Below are positions 25,174-34,609 of a stretch of DNA of 64,000 nt, piece by piece; the first letter of the stretch is position 1; every line of letters starts with the position of its first letter. Below the pieces are notes generated by a model. The model worked only from the letters and a program-made list of their open reading frames with translations, had not been told where the DNA came from and made no database searches. A program made the position numbers and the translations under genes. Source of the DNA: Haloarcula marismortui ATCC 43049 (lineage in GTDB: Archaea; Halobacteriota; Halobacteria; Halobacteriales; Haloarculaceae); the NCBI RefSeq assembly GCF_000011085.1, contig NC_006397.1, forward strand, positions 224,051 through 288,050. Reading direction: 5' to 3'.

Positions 25174-28100
25174 GTTCCTCACCTGCGGCGGGAAGTGTCA
25201 CGAAGAACGTCGAGCCCTCGTCTGGTGCCGATTTGACCCGTATCTGGCCGGAATGTCGGTCAACGATCTTCCGGCACATCGAGAGCCCGATACCAGTCCC
25301 GCTGATTTCTTCGTGCGTGTGGAGTCGCTGGAACACTTCGAAGATATCGTCCAGTTGGCTCGGTTCCATTCCGATTCCGTCGTCGGACACCGCGTACTCG
25401 ACGGTATCGTCGTCGGACCGGACGACAGAGATATCCACGTGTGGCGTTTCTTCGCTGTACTTGATCCCGTTCTCGACGAGGTTCTGGAACAACTGAACGA
25501 GCTGGTTCGTGTCGCCGACGACGTGGCCGCCTGCATCGGGGACGTTCACGACCGCGCCGGACTCTTCGATGTTCACCTCAAGGTTTCGAGCGACTGTGTC
25601 AAACACTGCATCCATATCGGTTGATTCGAACGCCTGCCCGCGAGTATCGACACGCGAGTAGGCCAGCAGTGCCTGTATCATCTCCCGCATCCGCTCGGCT
25701 CCGTCAACGGCGAAGTCGATGAACTCCAGCGCGTCGTCGTCCAGCACCTCCTCATTGCGTCGTTCGAGGAGCGTGAGGTAGCTCGAAACGGTCCGAAGCG
25801 GTTCCTGCAGGTCGTGGGAGGCCGCGTACGCGAACTGTTCGAGTTCTTCGTTGGACTGCTCCAGCCGTTCGCGAGTGTCTCGCAACACCTGCTCGCGCTC
25901 GGCCCGACTGAGTGCCGTTTCGACGGTCGCAGCGAGGATTTCGAACAGCCCGCGGTCGGTCTCGGAAAATGCCCGCTGTTCGGTGGACCCACTTATCAAA
26001 ATCCCCTTATCGCCCAGCGGCACGAGGGTCTCGGAGCGTATCGGTGTGTCGTCGTTGAACCGTGCCTCCACTTCCTGTAGGTCGTCGTAGACCCGCACCT
26101 CGCCGCTCTCGAAGGTCTCCCAGGCGAGCGATCCCTCTCCATCGAACGTCGGCTGCGTGCCCAGTAGCGCCCCCGCTTCATCTGTTAGTCCCGCCGGAAC
26201 GAGTGCGTCCTTCCCCTCATCGTACCACCAGATTCCCGTCATCGGCAGGCCGAGTACCCGCTTTGCACTCTCGATAGCGGTAGACGCGACTTCCGACGCG
26301 TCGCTGGCCGACAGGAGTCGCTGCGCGGTCTCGTTGAGTTCGCGGAGCTTCGTCTCGACGGCCTCACCGGCGAGTTCATACCGCACCCACTGGACAAGGA
26401 GTTCGACGAACGCGCGCTCGCTTTCATCGAACTGGTGGTCTCGGTTGTCGCGGTCAGCAAAGCAGAGTGTCCCATAGAGTTCGCCGTTGACGGTCACTTT
26501 CCCGCCGACATAGCAGCCCAGTCCAAACATTTCATACGCGACGTCGTCCGGCCAGTCCTCTTCGACCGCGTTCTGGATGGTGAGCGGTTCGTCCTGCTCG
26601 ATAGTCCGCCGGCAGTACGCCTTCGACATCGGTGCGGATGCCCCGGCCTGTAGCTCTGAATGGGAACCCGACGCCTCAACAATATGCTGTGTCCCATCGT
26701 CGATACGGGTCAAAAAGCCATACGGCAGGTTGAGTCGCTCACAGCCCAGTTCGAGTATCGCGGCCAATTTGCCTTCGAACCCACGGTCTGTATCGGATGC
26801 GACTTCGGTCATTTCGCGCAGTGACTGCTCACTCTGCCGAAGAGACTGTTCGAGTCGCTTTCGGTCAGTGATATCGATAAGGTAGCCCAGATAGTGCGTT
26901 ATCTCGCCGTCGTTACGGATGATCTTCGTGTTGTCCGTGACCCACTTCACCTCGCCGTCGGCCGTGACCATCCGGTATGGGTCGTGACTGAACCGTTCGG
27001 TCTCGGTGTCGGTGTTTGCTTGCACCTCCGCGGTGACCGTATCCATGTCCTCGTCGTGAATCAGCGTCTTGTACGGGATGTCACCCGACTCCAGCTCTTC
27101 CGGCGTGAAGCCAAACGTCTCGGTGACGTTCTCCGAGACGTATTCCACAGGCCAGTCGGGTTCGTTTTGCCACTTGAATACGACCGCGGGACCCTGTGCG
27201 AACATATCACGCTCTTCTTCGAGAGCGTTCTCGGACCGCTTCTGGTCAGTGATATCCAGGTGGATACCGACAGCACGGGTCGGCTGGCCGTCAGAATCAC
27301 GTTCAACGACTTCGCCGACGTCCCGAATCCACTTCCACTCACCACTCGCTGTCCGCATCCGATGGTCACAGTCGTACAGTTCTGCCTCCCCAGCGATATG
27401 TGCCTCCAGCGCGTCCTCGACACGGTCCATATCCGCTGGATGGACGCGTTCTTCCCACGTTTCCAGCGTGTGGGCAATCTCATCCAACGAGAGGCCGAGC
27501 ATCGACGCCCACTGCTCGTTGAACGTCACGGCATCCGTGGTCATGTCCCAGTCCCAGACACCGAGATTCGCGCCTTCGACGGCGAGGTCAAGTCGCTCTG
27601 TCAGCTCCTGCACGTCCTGCTCTCGCTCCTTTCGATCGGTGATGTCCTGAAAGATACCACGGGCCCCGACGACTTCGCCGTCGTCGAACTCGGGGTCACC
27701 GACAGTCCGTACCCACTTGACCGCATCAGCCGCAGTGACGATGCGCAGTTCCTCGTCGTACGGTTCGCCTTCTTCGACCAGCCGATCGAACACCGCATTG
27801 AGTGTCGGCCTCTCCTCTGGATGGTAGTAGTCGATGCCGTCCTCGACAGTAACGTCGGCATCGAGCGGCAAGTCATGAATGCGATACACCTCGTCCGTCC
27901 ACCGCAGCTCATCTGTCTGGAGGTCGATTTCCCAGCCGCCGACGGACGCGATATTCTGTGTTTTCTCGAGGAACTCGCGGTTGCGGACCATCTCCCGCTC
28001 GCGGGCTTTTCTATCGCTGATATCACGAGAGATGGCGATAAACCGTATCTCCCCGTGGACCTCTGTTTTCGATATCCAGACCTCAACTGGGAAGATACTC

Positions 28101-31081
28101 CCGTTCTTACGACGGTGACTCCCCTCAACCCGGCGTGTTTCGCCAAGTGCCATGTCGCTCCACAGTGCACGAAGTTCCGTCCGGCTATGTCCGACCTCGA
28201 ACTCGGCGACATTCACCCCGCACAACTCTTCGTAGCCGAGCTGGTCGATCTGAGTGGTGTTCGTGTCGATAATCTCGCCGTTCTCGTCGTGGACAATAAT
28301 GCCATCGGGCGACTCGTCGAACAGCGCCCGGAGCCGTGCCCGCTTGCGCTCTAGTTCCTGTTCGCGTGCTTTCCGTGCCGTGACATCACGGGCAACGACT
28401 GCTGCCCGTTGTTCGCCGGCGGAGGTGAACGGTGAGAACAGACACTCCAGAATGTACTCCCCGGTCGGTAGTTGCAGCGGTAATTCACACCGCTCATTGA
28501 CCTGTTCCCCATCGAGCGTTCGCTCTAATGTGTCGTTGAACGTTTTGTAATCAGCCTTGTCGGTAACCAAGCCGTCGAACAGTTCCATTATATCCTGTCC
28601 GAGAACCGAACGTGGCTCGACATCTCCCAACGAGAGCGTTCTTTCGTTTGCGTAGGCGAGTCGCCACTCATCATCAACGATGAACGCTGCCTCGTTCATG
28701 TTTTCGATGAGCGCCTCGTACTGTTCGAGTACGTTCTCTCTGGCTTTCTGCTCCGTGATGTCACGGTTCGTACAGATGAGTTTGCCATCGTCGAGCAGCG
28801 AGAGCGCTAGTTCCTGGGTGACCGGCGACCCATCGCGTTGCCGTCCGACCGTCTCGCCGCGCCACTGACCGTGCTCTTCCAGTTCCGGAAACACCTCCTG
28901 TCTGATTCGCTCGACTTCCTCGTCGCTGTACAACCGTCGCCACGAACTCCCGATGAGGTCGTCAGGGTCATATCCGAACACCGCCGCGTGCGCCTCGTTC
29001 ATGTAGATGTACTCACGGTCGTCGTCGAGGACGGAGATGCCGTCCATCGATGCCTCCATCGCGGCCGACTGCATCTCCAGCTCGGCCTCGCGCTGTTTGA
29101 GTTCCGTGATGTCCGTTGAGACGCCCAGCACGGCGTCGCCGGGTGTGTCGACCGGGTCGTAGGGGATTTTCCTCGTCGATAAAATCCGCTCTATTCCATC
29201 AGTGGTCGTCAGCGACTCTTCGGAGATGTGCTTTGGCTCCCCGGAGTCGATGACGGCTCGATCGTCAGCCCGAAACTGTTCGGCCTCCGCCTCGCTGTCG
29301 GCGAACTCGGCGTCGGTTGCCCCCTCCAGTTCGTCGACCGTGGTCCCGTACGCGTCGGCGACAGCTTCGTTTGCCAGCAGGAACGTTCCCGATTCATCCT
29401 TTGCGAACACCAGCTGTGGGAGCATATCGATTATCTGCCGCAACCGCCGCTTACTCTGCTCGAGTTGCGCCTCCAGCTGTTTCTGTTCGGTAATATCCGT
29501 CGCCACGACGAGGGCCCGCCTCTCTCCGGACGCGATCTCGATTGGGACGATGTCGGTCTGGACGGTGTGCGAGCTTCCGTCTGCCTCGACTAATCCGTCC
29601 TCCTCGATGTGGACCGACTCACCGTTCTCAATGACCGCTGCATCGTCTGATTTGAAGTCTCGCTGTTCGTCCGAGAGCGCGAATTCGTCATGGGTTGCGC
29701 CCTCAAGCCTCTCGACGGCGACGCCGTGGGCCGCTGCCGCGGCCTTGTTTGCGAGCGTGTAAGTGCCGTCGGCGTCCTTCACAAATACCTGCTGCGGGAT
29801 GGTGTCGATTATCTGCCGCAATCGTTCCCGCTCAGCGTTCGCTCGCTTCTGATTTCGCCGTCTGCTGATCTCTTTGCCCGCCCACTGTGCAACGATGCGG
29901 ACGAACGTTTCCTCACTCTCTGAGAACGCCGACGCCCGACTGCCTCCGTCCGTGAAGCTGAGGACTCCGTACTGCTTGTCGTCGACGGTGACTGAGACGC
30001 CGAGATACGCCGCTATCTCCCCCGATTCGGCGGCACGGTGCTCTGTGAACTCTGCCTCCTTCACGTCGTGGAACCCAAACGGTTTGCGGGTCGTCGCGAC
30101 GCGCTCATCGAACGTCGTGTCGAGGGGGCGTCGCTCAGTGGCTGTTGCCGCTTCCCCAGCGGTGAATACGTGACGGGGAATCCGCGTCTGCCCGTCTATC
30201 TCAGCTATCACACCAGTTTCAACATCGAGATAGTCGACCGCAAGCTTGAGCACTGCCGCCGCCTGCGTCGCGAACGGTTTCTTCTCGTCAGTCGTTATAT
30301 CGTGAAACTGCTTGAGCGCGCGATTGCGCTGCTCGATGCTGCGCTTGTAGTTGAGTTGGCTCGTCACGTCCCGGACCGTCGCGAAGAACGCGAACGTCCC
30401 ATCCGCCTCTCTTTTGAGCGGCGTTCCGACTGTTTCTCCTTCGAACGTTGTCCCGTCCGCCCGCTCGTATTCGACGACGTATCGGTCGCGGCGCTGCGGG
30501 GCTTGCTCGTTGAACCGTTTGTCACCCTGGCGCTCGAACGTCTCGGGATCAGCGTACAACAACTGTGACTTCTCGCCGATGACCTCGGACGCGTCGTACC
30601 CGAATAGCCGCTCCGCCGCGGGATTGAAATCAGTGATTCGGCGGTCGGTGTCGGCAACGATGATAGCGTCCTCCGTCTCGTGGAACACGGACTCGAACAG
30701 CTGTTGACTGCGCTGGAGTTCGAGTTTTCGCTCGCGTTCCGCTGTCAGTTCGCGGAGGCACACGGTCAGCCCATCATTCGACGGGTATGCATGCACTACG
30801 AATCGGGTGTCACGGGGGCCAAACACCATCTCGAAGTGACAGGGTTCCTGTGTCTCGACCGCGTTGTGACACGCGTCAAACGCGGCCGAGTCGGCACTGT
30901 CCGGAAACACCTCCCAGAGCGACTCCCCGAGAAGTGTCGCCGGGTCGCGGTCGACAAGCGCGGCCGTCTGCTGATTGATGTAAGTGAACTGCCAGTCAGT
31001 ATCGAGCGCAAAAACCGCCTCGTCGATGCGGCCGAAGACAGTTTCAGGTGTTGTTTCTTGCGCGATATTGTCAGTGCTCAT
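25166..31081 (-). CDS. Giant multi-PAS/GAF histidine kinase (1971 residues)
   Basis: This soluble kinase has two PAS domains (about 10-115, 127-245) and a GAF (255-410). Eight further PAS domains follow (about 420-1405), three of them in the PAC-rich fold with WEIDL, WDWDM or VEYVS starts. Two more GAF domains (1410-1570, 1575-1735) precede the HisKA helix with the phosphoacceptor in YAASHDLQEPLR. The HATPase domain (1850-1965) shows LVENGIKYS, DDGIGMEPSQ and GTGIGLSMC. There are no membrane helices. Typical family members have two to five sensor domains, so this one is exceptionally long. The first codon overlaps the stop of the HxlR-receiver gene (ATGA). Confidence 0.92.
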   Translation of the reverse strand: MSTDNIAQETTPETVFGRIDEAVFALDTDWQFTYINQQTAALVDRDPATLLGESLWEVFPDSADSAAFDACHNAVETQEPCHFEMVFGPRDTRFVVHAYPSNDGLTVCLRELTAERERKLELQRSQQLFESVFHETEDAIIVADTDRRITDFNPAAERLFGYDASEVIGEKSQLLYADPETFERQGDKRFNEQAPQRRDRYVVEYERADGTTFEGETVGTPLKREADGTFAFFATVRDVTSQLNYKRSIEQRNRALKQFHDITTDEKKPFATQAAAVLKLAVDYLDVETGVIAEIDGQTRIPRHVFTAGEAATATERRPLDTTFDERVATTRKPFGFHDVKEAEFTEHRAAESGEIAAYLGVSVTVDDKQYGVLSFTDGGSRASAFSESEETFVRIVAQWAGKEISRRRNQKRANAERERLRQIIDTIPQQVFVKDADGTYTLANKAAAAAHGVAVERLEGATHDEFALSDEQRDFKSDDAAVIENGESVHIEEDGLVEADGSSHTVQTDIVPIEIASGERRALVVATDITEQKQLEAQLEQSKRRLRQIIDMLPQLVFAKDESGTFLLANEAVADAYGTTVDELEGATDAEFADSEAEAEQFRADDRAVIDSGEPKHISEESLTTTDGIERILSTRKIPYDPVDTPGDAVLGVSTDITELKQREAELEMQSAAMEASMDGISVLDDDREYIYMNEAHAAVFGYDPDDLIGSSWRRLYSDEEVERIRQEVFPELEEHGQWRGETVGRQRDGSPVTQELALSLLDDGKLICTNRDITEQKARENVLEQYEALIENMNEAAFIVDDEWRLAYANERTLSLGDVEPRSVLGQDIMELFDGLVTDKADYKTFNDTLERTLDGEQVNERCELPLQLPTGEYILECLFSPFTSAGEQRAAVVARDVTARKAREQELERKRARLRALFDESPDGIIVHDENGEIIDTNTTQIDQLGYEELCGVNVAEFEVGHSRTELRALWSDMALGETRRVEGSHRRKNGSIFPVEVWISKTEVHGEIRFIAISRDISDRKAREREMVRNREFLEKTQNIASVGGWEIDLQTDELRWTDEVYRIHDLPLDADVTVEDGIDYYHPEERPTLNAVFDRLVEEGEPYDEELRIVTAADAVKWVRTVGDPEFDDGEVVGARGIFQDITDRKEREQDVQELTERLDLAVEGANLGVWDWDMTTDAVTFNEQWASMLGLSLDEIAHTLETWEERVHPADMDRVEDALEAHIAGEAELYDCDHRMRTASGEWKWIRDVGEVVERDSDGQPTRAVGIHLDITDQKRSENALEEERDMFAQGPAVVFKWQNEPDWPVEYVSENVTETFGFTPEELESGDIPYKTLIHDEDMDTVTAEVQANTDTETERFSHDPYRMVTADGEVKWVTDNTKIIRNDGEITHYLGYLIDITDRKRLEQSLRQSEQSLREMTEVASDTDRGFEGKLAAILELGCERLNLPYGFLTRIDDGTQHIVEASGSHSELQAGASAPMSKAYCRRTIEQDEPLTIQNAVEEDWPDDVAYEMFGLGCYVGGKVTVNGELYGTLCFADRDNRDHQFDESERAFVELLVQWVRYELAGEAVETKLRELNETAQRLLSASDASEVASTAIESAKRVLGLPMTGIWWYDEGKDALVPAGLTDEAGALLGTQPTFDGEGSLAWETFESGEVRVYDDLQEVEARFNDDTPIRSETLVPLGDKGILISGSTEQRAFSETDRGLFEILAATVETALSRAEREQVLRDTRERLEQSNEELEQFAYAASHDLQEPLRTVSSYLTLLERRNEEVLDDDALEFIDFAVDGAERMREMIQALLAYSRVDTRGQAFESTDMDAVFDTVARNLEVNIEESGAVVNVPDAGGHVVGDTNQLVQLFQNLVENGIKYSEETPHVDISVVRSDDDTVEYAVSDDGIGMEPSQLDDIFEVFQRLHTHEEISGTGIGLSMCRKIVDRHSGQIRVKSAPDEGSTFFVTLPAAGEEHE

Positions 31082-31974
31082 TGTGTGTTGTTTGCCCGTA
31101 GTTGTTCGAGTGCTGTTTCAGCGGCTTTTGAGGGGTTCTCGATATCGTGTTCGAGCGTCTCGAGGCGCTTCTGGTAGCGGGTGTACGCGTCGTCGGCTGC
31201 CAGCTCGTCACCCGGCACTTCCGCCTCCAACAGCGCTAGCTTCGACCGGAGTGCCAGCAACTCCCTGACTTGCTCGTTGTACTCGGCTCGCTCGATAAGG
31301 TTCGCCACGGCCGACTGTAACTCATCTTTCAGCACCGGCTTGGTGAGATACTCGTCGAACCCCATCTCGAGGATTTCGACTTCTGGGTCTTCGGCAGTGG
31401 CCATAACCACGCGAGTGTCGTAGCGCTGCGAGCGGATCCAGTCGAGCACTTCATCACCCGTCAGTCCCGGCATCCGTCGGTCAAGGACGACGACATCCAC
31501 GTCCGTGTCGAGTTGGTCTAGCGTTTCCTTTCCATCTCGTGCTGTCCGGACAGTGTACTCGTCTTCCAGCCACGTCTCATGCATGGTGATGACACGCGTA
31601 TCGTCGTCAGCTATCAAGACAACGCGTTCTTCATCGTTACTGTCAAGATGTGTCTCGCCCCAGTCCGCGAGCGACTGAATGACTCCCTCCAATTCATCCC
31701 CACGTTCGGTTAGCGTATACTCAACGCGGAGGGGTTGCTGGCTGACCTCGGTCCGGTCGATGATATCGTGTTCCTGAAGCTCAGATAACGCGTCGGTTAG
31801 GACCTTCGCGGAGACACCGTCCAGTCGGTCCTCGAGGTCGCTGTAGCCCAGTCCATCGCTCGTCGCCAGACAGCGGATGATGGCCGGATGCCACTTCTTT
31901 GAGACGAGAGACACGCTCTGCTGGAGAGATTCGGGTAAGAGCGGACTTTCAGCGTCCGAAAAGACATCAGTCAT
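31078..31974 (-). CDS. HxlR-type winged HTH fused to receiver and HalX domain
   Basis: From the ATG at 31974 the protein has 298 residues. An HxlR-like winged helix (about 15-105) contains SKKWHPAIIRCLATSDGLGYSDLE, here in two parts, and EYTLTERGDELE. A receiver (115-225) follows with phospho-acceptor Asp165 in VVLDRRMPGLTGDE and Lys212. A HalX-type helical C-terminus (about 230-290) contains LRSKLALLEAE. Archaeal receivers seldom carry a DNA-binding domain, so this is a likely transcriptional output of the phosphorelay. The start overlaps the upstream gene by 8 bp and the stop overlaps the giant kinase. Confidence 0.88.
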   Translation of the reverse strand: MTDVFSDAESPLLPESLQQSVSLVSKKWHPAIIRCLATSDGLGYSDLEDRLDGVSAKVLTDALSELQEHDIIDRTEVSQQPLRVEYTLTERGDELEGVIQSLADWGETHLDSNDEERVVLIADDDTRVITMHETWLEDEYTVRTARDGKETLDQLDTDVDVVVLDRRMPGLTGDEVLDWIRSQRYDTRVVMATAEDPEVEILEMGFDEYLTKPVLKDELQSAVANLIERAEYNEQVRELLALRSKLALLEAEVPGDELAADDAYTRYQKRLETLEHDIENPSKAAETALEQLRANNTQ

Positions 31975-32467
31975 ACGATATTGTTGCACTGTCGGAATAT
32001 AACGACTGTGGCGGTAGCGACACCTGGCTGAACCAGAATGCGGCGAACTCCTGAATGGCATCGGCGTAGGTCTCAATGTCGCTGGCACCCGAGATATGTC
32101 CGTTCACGCCGTGCTCGTACGCACTCTGTATGCGCTCTTTCGCCTCGTCTGGGGCCACTGTGTGATTGACAAGCGCAATAGCTGGAAGCGTCTGCAGTCG
32201 GGGGCTCGCCCGTATCGCGTTGAGCACGGTTAGCCCGTCGGCCGGGGCCGTCGTGAAGTCGATAGCGACGAGACAGGAGGACGCCACAGTGGTCTCGTCC
32301 TCACACATTGTCGTCAGGCGGTCGATTACTGTGCGGACATCTGCTGCAATGTCCATTGAGATGTCTTCGCGCTTGAGCCCACAAGAGATCACTCTGGCAT
32401 CCATTGGGGTTGCACCGACGAGCAGGACACTCGCATGGTTGTCCCCGGAATCTGTGTTGCCCTGCAT
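31967..32467 (-). CDS. Degenerate receiver-like protein
   Basis: The ATG at 32467 gives 166 residues. The fold pattern is that of a receiver (ASVLLVGATPMDARVISCGL at the start, CLVAIDFTTAPADGL in the middle). The first acidic pair is replaced by Gly-Ala, and the position of the conserved lysine reads GHISGASD. The central aspartate of AIDF is still present. It probably cannot be phosphorylated in the normal way and may act as a decoy or scaffold. It is the first gene of the five-gene operon. An in-frame GTG/ATG extension to 32557 is possible but less likely. Confidence 0.68.
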   Translation of the reverse strand: MQGNTDSGDNHASVLLVGATPMDARVISCGLKREDISMDIAADVRTVIDRLTTMCEDETTVASSCLVAIDFTTAPADGLTVLNAIRASPRLQTLPAIALVNHTVAPDEAKERIQSAYEHGVNGHISGASDIETYADAIQEFAAFWFSQVSLPPQSLYSDSATISYD

Positions 32468-32567
32468 CACTCCGTGCCTCGGTATATGCTCCTCTCTTGT
32501 CTCCAACAGTGCATGCCAAACTGTTGCTGTAGCGTGTAAAGAGCGTGCGCTAACCAAAGGCTAAGCT

Positions 32568-32918
32568 AGTAACTAACTTCTGGGTAAGTGCAATGACTCC
32601 CGCTGGATGTCGATGGCATTGGCTCGAGCGAGATGCAGTCTCACTTCGCTGTCGCCTCCCACGACAGTAAACACGATTCACAGCGACGTGAAGAGTAATT
32701 TCTCCGAGACTGCGGCAGACCGACTGCAGTGCGAGGGGACGCCATCACAATCGGCCAGGCTGTATTAAGCGGTTGCTGGTCGGCGTCGGCAGCCTCACCA
32801 CTCAGCGATGCTCTCCGTTTCAGACACGTACATCGGAGAACGGACTGCTGGGAAGCGCTCTCTACCCAGATTTCACGACGCGCCGAGATTTTCGCGTGAG
32901 CCACTAGACAGCCGTTTT
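32568..32918. other. Intergenic stretch left of the IS, no gene recognised
   Basis: About 350 bp between the signalling operon and the IS target duplication. One 87-codon frame on the minus strand here has cysteine-rich, basic composition unlike haloarchaeal proteins and was not accepted. Confidence 0.35.
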
Positions 32919-32928
32919 CGGGTCACAC
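32919..32928. repeat. Left target-site duplication of the ISH8-like element
   Basis: CGGGTCACAC is repeated exactly at 34332-34341, immediately outside the right end of the element. The identical copies indicate a fairly recent insertion and no later rearrangement. Confidence 0.9.
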
Positions 32929-34331
32929 CATCTGTCTTTAGCTAAGAGACGAACCACGTGACAGCAGCGGCTTATCGAGGCTACTTTTCGAGAGGAATGA
33001 GGAGGAGTCCGCTGTGCACACTGACACCTCCTCGTCGAGAATCATGCGTCGGCTCACTACACTGTTTCCCTCCGAGTTCCTCGAAGAGCACGCCGAGGAA
33101 CTCGGCGTGGTCGAGCGAGAGGGCAAGCTTCAGATTCCTGTCCTCGTGTGGGCGCTCGTGTTCGGCTTCGCCGCAGGCGAGAGCCGAACACTCGCTGGGT
33201 TTAGACGCTGCTACAACGCTACAGCTGACGAACCGATCTCTTCTGGCGGTTTCTATCACCGGTTGACGCCTACTCTTGCAGAGTATCTCCGCGACCTCGT
33301 CGAGGCCGCGCTCGACGAGGTCGCTGTCCCTGATGCTGTTGACGCTGATATCGACCGATTCAGGGACGTGATGATCGCTGATGGAACCGTGTTGCGGTTG
33401 CACGAGTTCCTCTCTGATGAGTTTCAAGCCCGCCACGAGGAGCAGGCTGGAGCGAAGCTCCACCTGCTCCACAACGCCACCGACCAGACGATTGAACGGA
33501 TCGATGTGACTGATGAGAAAACGCACGACAGCGCGCTGTTCAAGACGGGATCGTGGCTGCAAGGACGACTGGTTCTATTTGATCGGGCGTACTTCAAATA
33601 CCGCCGCTTTGCGTTGATCGACGAGAACGACGGCTACTTTGTGAGTCGGCTGAAGCAGAACGCAAATCCGGTGATAACGGCGGAATTACGGGAATGGCGC
33701 GGCCGCGCCATTCCCTTGGAGGGCAAGCAGATCCACGACGTGGTCAATGATCTCTCGCGGAAGTACATCGACGTAGAGGTGGAAGCAGAATTCAAGCGCG
33801 GCCAGTACGAGGGAACTCGGTCGCTGGACACGAAGCGGTTTCGCGTCGTCGGCGTCCGCAACGAGGACGCCGACGACTACCACCTGTACATCACGAATCT
33901 GCCGAGAGAGGAGTTTCTCCCGGCGGATCTAGCGACGCTGTATCGGTGTCGATGGGAGGTAGAAACGTTGTTCCGTGAGTTGAAAACGCAGTACGAACTG
34001 GACGAATTCGACACGAACAACCCTGATGTCGTGAAAATTCTACTATACGCTGCGTTGCTGTCACTGCTGGTGAGCCGAGAGTTGTTGGATCTGGTCACCG
34101 AGCAGGCCGACGATGAGATCGTGTTTCCGCCGGAACGCTGGGCGGCGACCTTCCGGTCGCACGCCCAGCTCATCCTCCACGAACTCGGTGAGTACCTCGG
34201 CTACTCGCCACCGCCGTTGCTGGAGCGGCTGATCGAGGATGCTCAGAAGATCCACCAACAACGACCGATCTTACAAGAGACGCTCGCTACCGCTACACAA
34301 CCGAGGTGTGAGTCTTAGCTAAAGACGAATG
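32929..34331 (+). mobile_element. Complete ISH8-like insertion sequence (IS4 superfamily), 1403 bp
   Basis: The left end reads CATCTGTCTTTAGCTAAGA and the reverse complement of the right end reads CATTCGTCTTTAGCTAAGA, imperfect terminal inverted repeats of about 19 bp with two mismatches. The element is bounded by a 10-bp direct repeat. The length is close to the roughly 1.4 kb known for ISH8. It encodes one intact DDE transposase. Confidence 0.92.
33044..34318 (+). CDS. IS4-family (ISH8 group) DDE transposase
   Basis: From the ATG at 33044 the protein has 424 residues; a GTG at 33014 in the same frame is possible. The DDE core is visible: DVMIADGTVLRLHEF for the first Asp, LVLFDRAYFKYRRF for the second, and the YREK-like box YRCRWEVETLFRELKTQYELD for the Glu, read in overlapping parts. 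The frame is unbroken, so the enzyme could be active. The stop lies 13 bp from the IS right end. Confidence 0.93.
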   Translation: MRRLTTLFPSEFLEEHAEELGVVEREGKLQIPVLVWALVFGFAAGESRTLAGFRRCYNATADEPISSGGFYHRLTPTLAEYLRDLVEAALDEVAVPDAVDADIDRFRDVMIADGTVLRLHEFLSDEFQARHEEQAGAKLHLLHNATDQTIERIDVTDEKTHDSALFKTGSWLQGRLVLFDRAYFKYRRFALIDENDGYFVSRLKQNANPVITAELREWRGRAIPLEGKQIHDVVNDLSRKYIDVEVEAEFKRGQYEGTRSLDTKRFRVVGVRNEDADDYHLYITNLPREEFLPADLATLYRCRWEVETLFRELKTQYELDEFDTNNPDVVKILLYAALLSLLVSRELLDLVTEQADDEIVFPPERWAATFRSHAQLILHELGEYLGYSPPPLLERLIEDAQKIHQQRPILQETLATATQPRCES

Positions 34332-34341
34332 CGGGTCACAC
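34332..34341. repeat. Right target-site duplication of the ISH8-like element
   Basis: CGGGTCACAC, identical to 32919-32928, directly follows the right terminal repeat. Confidence 0.9.
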
Positions 34342-34364
34342 TTTTTCAGCATCGCAAGACTGCT

Positions 34365-34505
34365 CTACTGTCCGTATCCCCACTCTTCGAGAATGTCGGC
34401 GAGGTCAACAACCTGCGCTAAACCGATAATGACCGCGGCTTCCCGAAGGTCAGCCTTCTGTACTATTTCACCGAGTTCCGACTCAACAGCTGACTGAGTC
34501 TGGCG
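34365..34505 (-). pseudogene. Short coding relic, C-terminal tail of an unknown protein
   Basis: A 47-codon open stretch without a start codon ends at 34365. It has haloarchaeal acidic composition and reads like a helical C-terminus (AVESELGEIVQKADLREAA and then LADILEEWGYG). An in-frame TAG lies just upstream (34506-34508). I do not recognise the family. The relic sits 24 bp from the IS, so the parent gene may have been lost around that insertion. Confidence 0.4.
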
Positions 34506-34609
34506 CTAGGCATTCAGTATCGACTGCTGGAGGTGGAAACCAATATAGGGCGTCCGACCACGGCGTAGCAGCAGTAGATTTAGATAACGGCCAGAGAAAC
34601 CAGCGTTTG

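Noticed and set aside
26894..28354. 486-codon plus-strand frame inside the giant kinase
   Set aside because: It lies entirely antisense to a clear multi-PAS kinase. It has no motif or acidic haloarchaeal composition, and long antisense frames are expected at this GC content.
32641..32904. 87-codon minus-strand frame left of the IS
   Set aside because: Cysteine- and arginine-rich composition unlike neighbouring genes; no start context.
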